A stretch of 64,000 nucleotides of DNA from Sphingobium jiangsuense (lineage in GTDB: Bacteria > Pseudomonadota > Alphaproteobacteria > Sphingomonadales > Sphingomonadaceae): positions 310,001 to 374,000 of the forward strand of contig NZ_JACIDT010000002.1 of the NCBI RefSeq assembly GCF_014196495.1. The letters are read 5' to 3'. This document shows positions 8,606 through 16,452 of this stretch, piece after piece. The notes beneath the pieces are model-generated. The model worked only from the letters and a program-made list of their open reading frames with translations. It was not told the DNA's origin and made no database searches. Both the position numbers and the translations under genes were made by a program. The first letter of the stretch is position 1, and each line of letters opens with the position of its first letter.

Positions 8606-9097
8606 TTAGTGGTCGCGCAGGGCGGCGACCATCTGCCTGTCCTGTTCGGGGATCAGGCCTTCCAGCACATGCCAGAAGCCGGACACCGACCCTTGCCCCG
8701 CCTGCACATAGGCGGAGGCCATTTTTGCGCGCAGCGCCTCGAACAGGCGGGCTTCCAGCTTCGCGCCCTCGATGGTGAGGTGCAGCAGCTTCTGCCGCCG
8801 GTCCTGCTTGCCGGGGCGGGTTTCGACAAGCTGGCGCTCCACCAGCTCATTGAGCACGCGGCCCAGCGATTGCTTGGTGATGGCGAGCAGCGCCAGCAAT
8901 TCGCTGACCATCAGGTCGGGCTGGCGCGCGATGAAATAGAGCGCGCGCTGGTGCGCCCGTCCCAGATCCTGTTCGGCAAGGATGGCATCGACCGAGCGCG
9001 TCAGATGGCTATGCCCGAAATAGAGCAATTCTATCCCGCGGCGGATTTCATCCTCGCGCAGAAAGAGGGGGGATGCTGTCGAACCGGTGCCAGTCAT
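8606..9097 (-). CDS. MarR-family transcriptional regulator
   Basis: A 163-residue winged-helix regulator. Helix 1 is around IRRGIELLYFGHSHLTRSVDAIL, the recognition region is ISELLALLAITKQSLGRVLNELVERQLVETRPGKQDRRQKLLHLT (sequence reads MVSELL at the first position), and C-terminal helices follow. The DxRxxxL wing motif (DRRQKLL) is intact. I chose the ATG at 9097 because it gives a normal MarR N-terminus; in-frame ATGs at 9157 and 9172 would add 20 or 25 residues and no start has a strong ribosome site. It points toward proC and has no obvious partner gene, so its target is unknown. Confidence 0.87.
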   Translation of the reverse strand: MTGTGSTASPLFLREDEIRRGIELLYFGHSHLTRSVDAILAEQDLGRAHQRALYFIARQPDLMVSELLALLAITKQSLGRVLNELVERQLVETRPGKQDRRQKLLHLTIEGAKLEARLFEALRAKMASAYVQAGQGSVSGFWHVLEGLIPEQDRQMVAALRDH

Positions 9098-9349
9098 GGG
9101 AGGTTGTTGTTGGCCGCTTTCGCCGGAATTGGCAAGCGGGAAGGCGGCGCGAACCATGCCGGGGCGGGACATGGCCCTGCGAATGCTTGCCGATCATCCG
9201 CTTTCCGCGAAAAAGCGGGCCGGGGAAGGGAGCGAACAGCGAGGGCAGAATATTGCAAAACCCATATTCCCTTTCGCGCGATAGCCGCTATATGCGCTGG
9301 CAGACATAGGGTCGGGCAAGGGCGGACGGCGCCGGTCCGGCACCCATAT

Positions 9350-9424
9350 TGGGGCGTAGCCAAGCGGTAAGGCAGCGGTTTTTGGTACCGCCATGCGCAG
9401 GTTCGAATCCTGCCGCCCCAGCCA
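9350..9424 (+). tRNA. tRNA-Gln (anticodon TTG), CCA encoded
   Basis: A 75-nt cloverleaf. The acceptor stem is TGGGGCG (9350-9356) with CGCCCCA (9414-9420), discriminator G and encoded CCA (9422-9424). The D arm contains AGCCAAGCGGTAAGGC, the anticodon stem GCGGT/ACCGC encloses TTTTGGT giving anticodon TTG, and the T arm reads GCAGGTTCGAATCCTGC. It is the only tRNA in the window. Confidence 0.97.
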
Positions 9425-9616
9425 CATTTCAGCCAGGAAAGTGACACTGCCGGCCATCGGTTGCCGCGATGCTGCGTCATCGCGGCACGCCCCGCACGCA
9501 TCGTTTCGAGAAGGCGCGGCAACGGGATGCGAATAATTCTCAATTTACGGCGAGCCGCGCAATGTGCGCCTGACATTGCGCTACGGGTTCTGACCCCGGC
9601 TCCGCGCGTGCCGGGA

Positions 9617-9730
9617 TCAGCGGCCCTGCCAGTCCTGCCGGATGAGTTCGGCGGCGCGCCAGCCGATCACCATCGCGGCGGCGCAGATGGACGGCATAGT
9701 GACCACCGCAGGGATGAGGAGGCCCGCATT
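9617..9730 (-). pseudogene. Possible C-terminal remnant of a GMC-family oxidoreductase
   Basis: The minus-strand reading contains LLIPAVVTMPSICAAAMVIGWRAAELIRQDW before a stop. This resembles the C-terminus of glucose-methanol-choline oxidoreductases (MPxI, GNTNxAAMxIGxRAAxLI) with the conserved GNTN apparently deleted. Nothing upstream in this frame continues the family. It is short, so the call is tentative. Confidence 0.35.
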
Positions 9731-9828
9731 GGGTAGATGGTCAAATGTCGCGAACAGGTTAGGGACTACGGGAAACAGCCTGCCGCTGCAAAACCAATGA
9801 TAACTAATCAACGATTAGATAGGTTGCC

Positions 9829-10059
9829 CAGCGCAAGGGCTATGAGCTTATCCGCCAGGCCGTGGTGGAGTACCGGGGAGGGCGGAAGGATGAGGATATC
9901 GGGGTGATGATCGCCACCCTCTGGTCCGCCATATACGGGTTCGCGCTGCTGCGCTCCCGCGCGATGATCCAGCCCGACAACGAGATCATCGATCCGGCCT
10001 CCGAGGATCTGGCCGACGCTATCGTGCGAAACGCGATAAGATTGGTGCGGGATCTTTAG
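9829..10059 (+). pseudogene. C-terminal remnant of a TetR-family regulator
   Basis: The frame reads KGYELIRQAVVEYRGG, then DEDIGVMIATLWSAIYGFALLRSRAMI and ends with a normal stop. The TLWSAIYGFALL helix matches the TetR C-terminal ligand-binding domain (usual form LWxxxHGxxxL). No helix-turn-helix is encoded upstream in any frame, so only about 75 residues of the regulator survive. A GTG at 9862 could start a 65-residue peptide, but I regard the region as decayed. Confidence 0.45.
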
Positions 10060-10132
10060 GGGCCGGGGACGCGAGGCCCGACCGTCCGTCGCCCTTGTGT
10101 CCCGCAGGCGCACTGCTAAAGAATGCGGCCCG

Positions 10133-10993
10133 ATGCCGCAGATAAAGCCTTTCCCCTACGCTTTCGCCTTGCCCCTACTGCTGGCGGGTGCTCCGCCGGC
10201 GGCGATGCTGGCCCATGGCCGGGCCATGCCCGCCGCGCGGGCGGAAGAGCCGCCGCGCAGGATCGTGTCGCTCAACCTGTGCGCCGACCAGTATCTGCTG
10301 GCGCTGGCCGATCGCGGGCAGATTGCCGGTCTCACCCACAATGCGGACAAGCCCGAAATGTCGGCGGCGGCGGCGCAGGCGCGGGGCCTGCGGATACTCG
10401 GCCAGTCCGCCGAGGAAGTTCTGGCGATCGACCCCGATCTGGTCGTCGGCATGCCCGCCCGGCGCAGCGCGGTGATGGTTCCGCTGCGCAACCGGGGCTA
10501 TCGCTCGCTCGACCTGCGGACGGCGGAAAGCTTCGCGGATATTGTCGAGCAGACCCGCAAGGTCGCCGCCGCCGTCGGAAATCCCGCGCGCGGCGAGGCG
10601 CTGGTCGCGCATATGCAGCGCGAACTGGATGCCTTGCCCGCGCCCGGCAAGGGGCGGGTCGCCGCCTATTATCAGCGGCGCGGTTTCCTGACCGGCACCG
10701 GTACGCTGATCGACGACCTGATGCGGCGCGCGGGGCTGGTCAATCTGGCGGGCAGGCTGGGCAAGCCGCCGCTTTCCCGCCTGTCGATAGAGGAACTGGT
10801 CGCCGCGCGGCCCGATTTCATCATCGTCGACAGCGCGACCGACCAGGTGGGCGACCAGGGCACAGAGATGCTGCACCATCCCGCGTTGAAGGATATTCCG
10901 CGCATCCGCCTGCCGCAGGCGTGGACGGTCTGCGGCGGCCCCGCCTATGTGCAGGCGGCGCGCAGCCTTGTCGCGCAGGTCGGGCGCTACTGA
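10133..10993 (+). CDS. BtuF-like ABC transporter substrate-binding protein
   Basis: A 286-residue periplasmic protein of the helical-backbone metal/cobalamin/haem receptor family. It has a signal peptide (residues 1-37, ending MPAARAEE), then RIVSLNLCADQYLLALADRGQIAGLTH, the usual first strand and helix. EEVLAIDPDLVVGMPARR and the C-terminal lobe with ARPDFIIVDSATDQVGDQG and LPQAWTVCGGPAYVQAARSL follow. No permease or ATPase gene is adjacent, so it may serve a transporter encoded elsewhere. The ATG at 10133 gives a clean signal peptide; an upstream GTG at 10097 is in frame but adds a charged leader. Confidence 0.88.
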   Translation: MPQIKPFPYAFALPLLLAGAPPAAMLAHGRAMPAARAEEPPRRIVSLNLCADQYLLALADRGQIAGLTHNADKPEMSAAAAQARGLRILGQSAEEVLAIDPDLVVGMPARRSAVMVPLRNRGYRSLDLRTAESFADIVEQTRKVAAAVGNPARGEALVAHMQRELDALPAPGKGRVAAYYQRRGFLTGTGTLIDDLMRRAGLVNLAGRLGKPPLSRLSIEELVAARPDFIIVDSATDQVGDQGTEMLHHPALKDIPRIRLPQAWTVCGGPAYVQAARSLVAQVGRY

Positions 10994-11264
10994 GAGGGCC
11001 GGGGCAAGCTCGATCCTGCCTGCGCCTGAGCGGAAGGGACTTCATCCTCATCATCCCGGTAGCGGGAGACGGACCGCGAAAGGGATAGATCCCGCCGCGC
11101 CGATGCGCCTTTTCCGGTGCCGCGATTGGCCTGAGCCGAATGAATTACGGCGGCCGGTTTTTTGCCGCGCGGATGCGCATCATTGAGGTTTACTTCAAAT
11201 TAACCAGACTATTCTAACAGATCCTTGAATTTGGGTGAAAACCCGAAGACGGGGGGTGGTTCGT

Positions 11265-13223
11265 ATGTTCTCGAAAGAGAGAGGAAATATCAGCCTCAGG
11301 CGGCTGGCGCGGGATCAGGCGGGCAATACCATGGTGATGGCCGCCGCCGCCATGCTGCCGATCATCGGTATTCTGGGCGGCGGGCTGGATATCGGGCGCG
11401 TCTATATCGCCAAGTCCCGCATGCAGCAGGCCTGCGACGCCGCCGTGCTCGCCGCGCGCGGTTCCATGAGCGGCATCCAGTGGAAGACGGAGAACCAGCA
11501 GAAGGGGCTGGAATTCTTCCATACCAATTTCCCTTCCGGCAAATATGGCACGCAGAATATCGATGTCGCACTGAACGGGCAGAGCGACGGCAGCGTCGTC
11601 GCCACCGCCAGCGGATCGATCCCGATGACGCTGATGCGCGTCTTCGGCTTTACCCAGATGCCGCTGAACGTCACCTGCAAGGCGGAGCTGCAACTGCCCA
11701 ATACGGACGTGATGTTCGTGCTGGACACCACCGGCTCCATGGCCGACCCCAATCCCGGCGACGCGGACAGCCGCATCGTCGCCATGCGCGCGGCGGTGCT
11801 CTCCTTCTTCGATACGCTGGAAAATGCGCGAACGTCCGGTGCCGTCGTGCGCTATGGCTTCGTGCCCTATTCGGAAAGCGTGAATGTCGGCCTGCTGCTG
11901 AAGCGGGACTGGATGGTCGATTATTGGACCTACCAGTCCCGCGAACCCGACGGCACCACCATCACGCCGGGCAAGAGCACCACCAGCCCGACGCAGACAT
12001 ACAACACGGCCGTGGTCTGGCAATCCGGCACGATCGAGACGATCAAGAGCAATTTGCCGCTGGAGGATTGCGTTGCGCCGGCCAATGCGATGACGATCAA
12101 CACCACCGTCAATGTCGGCTCGGTCCGTAAAACGCCCTACACCAATTCGCAGGGCGTGACCGGCGAGCAGACGGAGCAGGACAAGAAGCGCACGCGCAAC
12201 GGCAGCACCTATTCCGTTTCCATATCCGGCGGCAAATGCGTGCTGACCGAAACCCGATACAATATGTACATCGATACGTGGACGGTCGTTACCATCCCGG
12301 AACCGGTGACGACCACCACCGGCGACACCACCAACTATTGGTGGAAGTACAAGCCGGTTACGTTCGATGTCCGGCCGCTGAAGGGCGATCTTGCCAACGG
12401 CCTCATGAAAGGCGGCAGCATCACGGCCACCCTCAACAACAATCACGCCTCGCGGACGGTGGCCTGGACGGGCTGCATCGAGGAGCGGGACACGGTGACG
12501 GGCACGGATTATACCGGCGCGCTCGACATGGATATCGATCTGGTGCCGAACCCGAGCGATCCCCGCACCCAGTGGCGCCCGGCCATGCCGAAGCTGGTGT
12601 ATGCGCGTACCTCGATGACCGCCTACTCGCTGCCGGAGGTCCGCACGACATCCAACTATCAGAATGTCGGCGATTATATGTCCGGTACCTACGGCGTCTG
12701 CCCCTGGACCGCCTCCAAGCTGGGCACCATCACGACGCGGAGCGCGCTGAACACCTATCTGGGCAAGCTGACTCCGTCGGGCCAGACCTATCACGACATC
12801 GGCCTGATCTGGGGCGCGCGGCTGCTTTCGCCGACCGGCATCTTCGCGAGCGAGAACGCGGTCGCCAGCAATGGCGGGAGCATCTCGCGCCATATGATCT
12901 TCATGACCGACGGGCAGACCGACACCGAGGTCAACCATTATGACGCCTATGGCTGGCCCGCGCTGGACCGGCGGCGTTCGGCGGGCTTGCAGACCAAGGA
13001 CCAGCAGGATGCGACGGTGGCGGCCCGGACCGAGGCGATCTGCACGGCGGCGAAGAGCAAGGGCATCACCCTGTGGGTCATCGCCTTCGGCACCGAACTG
13101 ACCGAAATGCTGAGCGATTGCGCCACGCCCGGCCGCGCCTATGAAGCGACCAACGCGGCGGAGCTCAACGCCACCTTCGCGCAGATCGCCAGCAAGATCG
13201 CGCAGCTGCGGATCACCGACTGA
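11265..13223 (+). CDS. tadG: TadG-like pilus assembly protein with von Willebrand A domain
   Basis: A 652-residue envelope protein. The N-terminus carries the Flp/Tad segment (RDQAGNTMVMAAAAMLPIIGILGGGLDIGRVY, residues 17-48), a single membrane helix. A vWA domain follows with the MIDAS motif DTTGS beginning at D154 and a later IFMTDGQTDTEV strand near residue 545, with a long Thr/Ser-rich insertion between. The ATG at 11265 follows GGGGGGTGG; a GTG 30 bp upstream is the alternative. The stop overlaps the next tad-type gene, so the three genes form one operon. Confidence 0.9.
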   Translation: MFSKERGNISLRRLARDQAGNTMVMAAAAMLPIIGILGGGLDIGRVYIAKSRMQQACDAAVLAARGSMSGIQWKTENQQKGLEFFHTNFPSGKYGTQNIDVALNGQSDGSVVATASGSIPMTLMRVFGFTQMPLNVTCKAELQLPNTDVMFVLDTTGSMADPNPGDADSRIVAMRAAVLSFFDTLENARTSGAVVRYGFVPYSESVNVGLLLKRDWMVDYWTYQSREPDGTTITPGKSTTSPTQTYNTAVVWQSGTIETIKSNLPLEDCVAPANAMTINTTVNVGSVRKTPYTNSQGVTGEQTEQDKKRTRNGSTYSVSISGGKCVLTETRYNMYIDTWTVVTIPEPVTTTTGDTTNYWWKYKPVTFDVRPLKGDLANGLMKGGSITATLNNNHASRTVAWTGCIEERDTVTGTDYTGALDMDIDLVPNPSDPRTQWRPAMPKLVYARTSMTAYSLPEVRTTSNYQNVGDYMSGTYGVCPWTASKLGTITTRSALNTYLGKLTPSGQTYHDIGLIWGARLLSPTGIFASENAVASNGGSISRHMIFMTDGQTDTEVNHYDAYGWPALDRRRSAGLQTKDQQDATVAARTEAICTAAKSKGITLWVIAFGTELTEMLSDCATPGRAYEATNAAELNATFAQIASKIAQLRITD

Positions 13224-13825
13224 TGGTGGCGCGGGCTTTCCACGGGCGCCTGCGCGCCGACGAACGCGGGGCGGCGCTCATCGAGTTCGCGGCCGTCGCG
13301 CCGGTGCTGCTGCTGCTGTTGATGGGTGTGTTCGACATCGGCCACCGCCTATATATCCAGTCGGTTCTGGACGGCGAGATGCAGCGCGCCGGGCGGTCCT
13401 CCACGCTGGAAAGCGCCGCGATAGCGACGAAACAGGCGGTGATCGACCAGCGGGTCCGCAGCCAGGTGCTGAATGTGGGGACCGGCGGCACGGTGCACTT
13501 CACCCGGCGGGCGTTCCGTTCCTACGATCAGGTGCAGGCCGCGGAGGAGCCTTATATCGACGCCAATGACAATGGCGTGTGCGACAATGGCGAAACCTAT
13601 GACGACTGGAACGGCAACCACGTGCAGGATGAGGATGGTGCGCGCAACAGCCAGGGCAATGCGCGCGACGTGGTGGTCTATACCGCGCATGTCAGCGTGC
13701 CGCGCCTGTTCCCGATGGCGCCGCTGCTGGGTTGGCCCGCAACGATGGAGGTGCAGTCCAGAACGACGCTGCGCAACCAGCCCTTCGCCGACCAGCCGGC
13801 CTCCGTCCTGAGGACCTGTCCATGA
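13223..13825 (+). CDS. TadE-like pseudopilin (TadE/G family)
   Basis: A 200-residue TadE-type protein. A short cytoplasmic N-terminus (LRADERGAALIEFAAVAPVLLLLLMGVFDIGHRLY, residues 10-44) has the conserved Glu in the hydrophobic helix, typical of pseudopilins processed by a Tad prepilin peptidase. The rest is extracytoplasmic and contains an acidic, Asn-rich loop (DANDNGVCDNGETYDDWNGN) resembling a calcium-binding dockerin/EF-hand-like motif. Its ATG shares one base with the tadG stop. Confidence 0.87.
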   Translation: MVARAFHGRLRADERGAALIEFAAVAPVLLLLLMGVFDIGHRLYIQSVLDGEMQRAGRSSTLESAAIATKQAVIDQRVRSQVLNVGTGGTVHFTRRAFRSYDQVQAAEEPYIDANDNGVCDNGETYDDWNGNHVQDEDGARNSQGNARDVVVYTAHVSVPRLFPMAPLLGWPATMEVQSRTTLRNQPFADQPASVLRTCP

Positions 13826-14466
13826 TCAGGCGGCGCTCCCTTCGCGCGCTGTGCCGCGACCGGGCGGGGGTGGCGGCGGTGGAGTTCGCGCTTTCGCTGC
13901 CTTTGCTGCTTCTGCTGATGACGCTGGGCATCGAATATACCAATTATGTCCTCACCCGGAAGAAGATCAGCGAGATCGCCGCGCTGCTGGCGGATAACGC
14001 CTCGCGCATGGGCGACCAGTCCGTGCTCAGCAACAAGCCGATCACCGAGGCGGAGATTCAGGACCTGTTCGAAGGCGCGGTGTTGCAGGCGGGGAACCAG
14101 ATCGACCTGCCGCAGAGCAGCCGCATCATCCTGTCGAGCCTGGAACGCAAGAGCGACGGGCACCAGTGGATCCACTGGCAACGCTGCTTCGGCACAAAGG
14201 CGCATGATCCGGTGTTCGGCCGGGAAGGCGATGGCAATAACGGCACGACCATCACCGGCATGGGGCCGCCCAGCTGGCGGGTCACGGCGGACGCGGGCAG
14301 CGCGGTGATGTTCGTCGAGATATCCTATCGCTACCGCCCGATCATCGGCCTGTTGCCGCTGTCCTTGCAGGATGTGACAGAGTTCGCGGCGTTCCGCGTG
14401 CGCGACGAGCGCGACCTGAGCGGCATCCATTCGGCAAACGGCGTGACGCCGGCCACCTGCGCCTGA
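13822..14466 (+). CDS. TadE-like pseudopilin (TadE/G family)
   Basis: A 214-residue TadE-type protein with the N-terminal block CRDRAGVAAVEFALSLPLLLLLMTLGIEYTNYVL (residues 10-43), again with Glu in the helix. The extracytoplasmic part includes a Gly-rich loop (GREGDGNNGTTITGMGPP). It begins inside the preceding stop (ATGA). No secretion ATPase, secretin or prepilin peptidase of the Tad system is in the window, so the machine must be encoded elsewhere. Confidence 0.87.
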   Translation: MIRRRSLRALCRDRAGVAAVEFALSLPLLLLLMTLGIEYTNYVLTRKKISEIAALLADNASRMGDQSVLSNKPITEAEIQDLFEGAVLQAGNQIDLPQSSRIILSSLERKSDGHQWIHWQRCFGTKAHDPVFGREGDGNNGTTITGMGPPSWRVTADAGSAVMFVEISYRYRPIIGLLPLSLQDVTEFAAFRVRDERDLSGIHSANGVTPATCA

Positions 14467-14484
14467 GCCGCGTCGCCGGCTGCT

Positions 14485-14540
14485 GTTCGTGGCGCCCGCT
14501 ATTCGTGGCGCCCGCTATTCGTGGCGCCCGCTATTCGTGG
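14485..14540. repeat. 16-bp tandem repeat, 3.5 copies
   Basis: Units of ATTCGTGGCGCCCGCT at 14485-14500, 14501-14516 and 14517-14532, then a partial fourth unit. The last units contain the final codons and stop of the macB-like permease, so the repeat looks like serial duplication of the 3' end of that gene. Confidence 0.9.
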
Positions 14541-15739
14541 CGCAGCGCGTCGATCGGGTTGAGGCTGGCCGCCCGGCGCGCCGGGAAATAGCCGAACACG
14601 ATGCCGATCAGGCCGGATATCAGGAAGGCGACGAGGTTGATCTGGAGGTCGAAGGTCCACGGCACCTGCATCAGCGGCGTGGCGATGGCGATCGCGACCT
14701 GCGCCAGCAGCAGGCCGATGATGCCGCCGAGGCAGGACAACACCACCGATTCGACCAGAAACTGCATCAGCACCTCGCGCGCGACCGCGCCGATGGCGAG
14801 GCGGATGCCGATTTCCCGCGTGCGCTCCGTCACCGACACCAGCATGATGTTCATGATGCCGATGCCGCCCACGACGAGGCTGATCGCCGCCACCGCCGCG
14901 ACGATCCGCGTCAGCAACGTGGTGGTGCCGGTCAGCGTCTCGGAAATCTGCTTGGTGTCGAAGATGTTGAAATCATCTTCCTTGCTGCCGCCGATCCGCC
15001 GCCTTTCGCGCAGCAAATTGGTGAGCGCGCTTTGCACCTGCTCGGTCGAATAGGCTTCGTCCACGCCGACCAGGATCATGCGGATGTCGGTCGATCCGGT
15101 GAAGCGCCGCTGCACCGCCTTGATCGGCATGATGACGACATCGTCCTGATCGCCGCCGAAACCGGCCTGCCCGCGCGAGGTGAGGGTGCCGATCACGTCG
15201 CAGCTGACCTCGCCGATGCGGAAGCGCCTGCCGAGCGCGGGGGCGCTGCGGAAGAGGTTCCTCTCCACCGTCGATCCGATGATGCAGACGGACTTGCCCG
15301 CCTCTTCCTCCGCCGGGGTGAACAGCCGCCCGGAGGCGAGCGGCCAGGGCTGCACCTGAAAATAGGCGGAGGTCGTGCCGTTGATCGTGGTGGACCAGTT
15401 CGCGCCCTCATAGATCGCCGTCGCGGTGGACTGGGCCTGCGGGGCGACGGCCAGCACGCCCGCGATCTGCTGTTCTATCGCGGTGATGTCGGCCGGGTCG
15501 AAATCCTTGGGGCGCGGCCCGCCGCCGCCGCGGCCGAAGCCCTGACCGGGCCGGATCTGGAGGATGTTGGTGCCCAGCGCGGCGATCTGCTGCTGCACCG
15601 CCGCCGTGGTCGCCTTGCCCAGCGTCACCATGGTGACGACCGCGCCGACGCCGATGACGATGCCCAATATGGTGAGGAAGGAGCGCAGCACATGCCGCCG
15701 GATCGACCGCAGCGCGAGGAGGAGGATGGTGCCGAACAT
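14531..15739 (-). CDS. macB: MacB-type ABC transporter permease
   Basis: A 402-residue inner-membrane protein with the MacB architecture: one N-terminal helix (LLALRSIRRHVLRSFLTILGIVIGVGAVVTMVTLG), a MacB_PCD periplasmic domain (about residues 45-240) and three C-terminal helices of the FtsX fold (IVAAVAAISLVVGGIGIMNIMLVSVTERTREIGIRLAIGA). In this family the permease and ATPase are separate chains. It couples ATP hydrolysis to tripartite efflux or to lipoprotein/peptide export. It starts at the stop of the ATPase gene. Its C-terminus (LRHE) lies in the 16-bp repeat. Confidence 0.92.
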   Translation of the reverse strand: MFGTILLLALRSIRRHVLRSFLTILGIVIGVGAVVTMVTLGKATTAAVQQQIAALGTNILQIRPGQGFGRGGGGPRPKDFDPADITAIEQQIAGVLAVAPQAQSTATAIYEGANWSTTINGTTSAYFQVQPWPLASGRLFTPAEEEAGKSVCIIGSTVERNLFRSAPALGRRFRIGEVSCDVIGTLTSRGQAGFGGDQDDVVIMPIKAVQRRFTGSTDIRMILVGVDEAYSTEQVQSALTNLLRERRRIGGSKEDDFNIFDTKQISETLTGTTTLLTRIVAAVAAISLVVGGIGIMNIMLVSVTERTREIGIRLAIGAVAREVLMQFLVESVVLSCLGGIIGLLLAQVAIAIATPLMQVPWTFDLQINLVAFLISGLIGIVFGYFPARRAASLNPIDALRHE

Positions 15740-16452
15740 CAGCCTGCCGCCACCGCCGCGCCGCCCGTTTCCACCCGATCGATCAGGCCGTCGCGGAAAT
15801 GGACGATGGTGCGCGCGAACCGGGCCATTTCCGGCTCGTGCGTCACCATCAAGATGGTCACGCCGGACGTGCGGTTGAGGTCGGCGAGCAGCTCCATGAT
15901 CTCGATCGACCGCTCGGTGTCGAGATTGCCCGTGGGCTCGTCGGCCAGCAGCACCTCCGGATTGGTGACGATCGCGCGGGCGATCGCGACGCGCTGCTGC
16001 TGGCCGCCGGAAAGCTCGCCGGGCGTGTGGTGGTGCCAGTCCGCCAGCCCGACCTTGCCCAGCGCGGCCATCGCCGCGTCCCGCCGCGCCGCCTTCGCAT
16101 CGCCGCGATAGAGCAGCGGCAGCTCCACATTTTCCAGCGCCGAGGTGCGGGCGAGCAGGTTGAACCCCTGAAAGACGAAGCCGAAATATTTCCGCCGCAG
16201 CAGCGCGCGCTGGTCGCGGTCCAGATTTTCGACATGGACGCCGCGAAACAGGAACGCGCCCGCCGACGGCACGTCGAGACAGCCGAGGATGTTCATCATC
16301 GTCGACTTGCCCGACCCGGATGGTCCCATCACCGCGACGAAATCGCCCTTCTCGATATCGAGGTCGATGCCCTTGAGCGCCTGAAAGGCGGTCGGGTCCT
16401 CGCCATAGACCTTGGTGATCCCGCGCAGGCTGATGAGCGCCGGATCAGCCAC
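15739..16452 (-). CDS. MacB-type ABC transporter ATP-binding protein
   Basis: A 237-residue ATPase of the LolD/MacB class. Walker A is GPSGSGKST (residues 43-51), followed by Q-loop FQGFNLL, signature LSGGQQQRVAIARAI, Walker B VLLADEPTGNLD and H-loop THE. It powers the adjacent permease. Its start overlaps the end of the membrane-fusion protein gene by 8 bp, consistent with one leftward operon: outer membrane factor, fusion protein, ATPase, permease. Confidence 0.95.
   Translation of the reverse strand: MADPALISLRGITKVYGEDPTAFQALKGIDLDIEKGDFVAVMGPSGSGKSTMMNILGCLDVPSAGAFLFRGVHVENLDRDQRALLRRKYFGFVFQGFNLLARTSALENVELPLLYRGDAKAARRDAAMAALGKVGLADWHHHTPGELSGGQQQRVAIARAIVTNPEVLLADEPTGNLDTERSIEIMELLADLNRTSGVTILMVTHEPEMARFARTIVHFRDGLIDRVETGGAAVAAG

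Larger units (their letters stand above)
9425..10132. other. Gene-poor stretch with gene remnants
   Basis: Between tRNA-Gln and the BtuF-like gene there is no intact gene I can support. It holds the tail of a GMC-type oxidoreductase on the minus strand and the C-terminal part of a TetR regulator on the plus strand. Between them is a small dyad CTAATC-AAC-GATTAG (9804-9818) that could be an old TetR-type operator. The remainder shows nothing recognisable. Confidence 0.5.

Noticed and set aside
14485-14540. CRISPR array
   Set aside because: The repeats are contiguous 16-bp tandem units without spacers.
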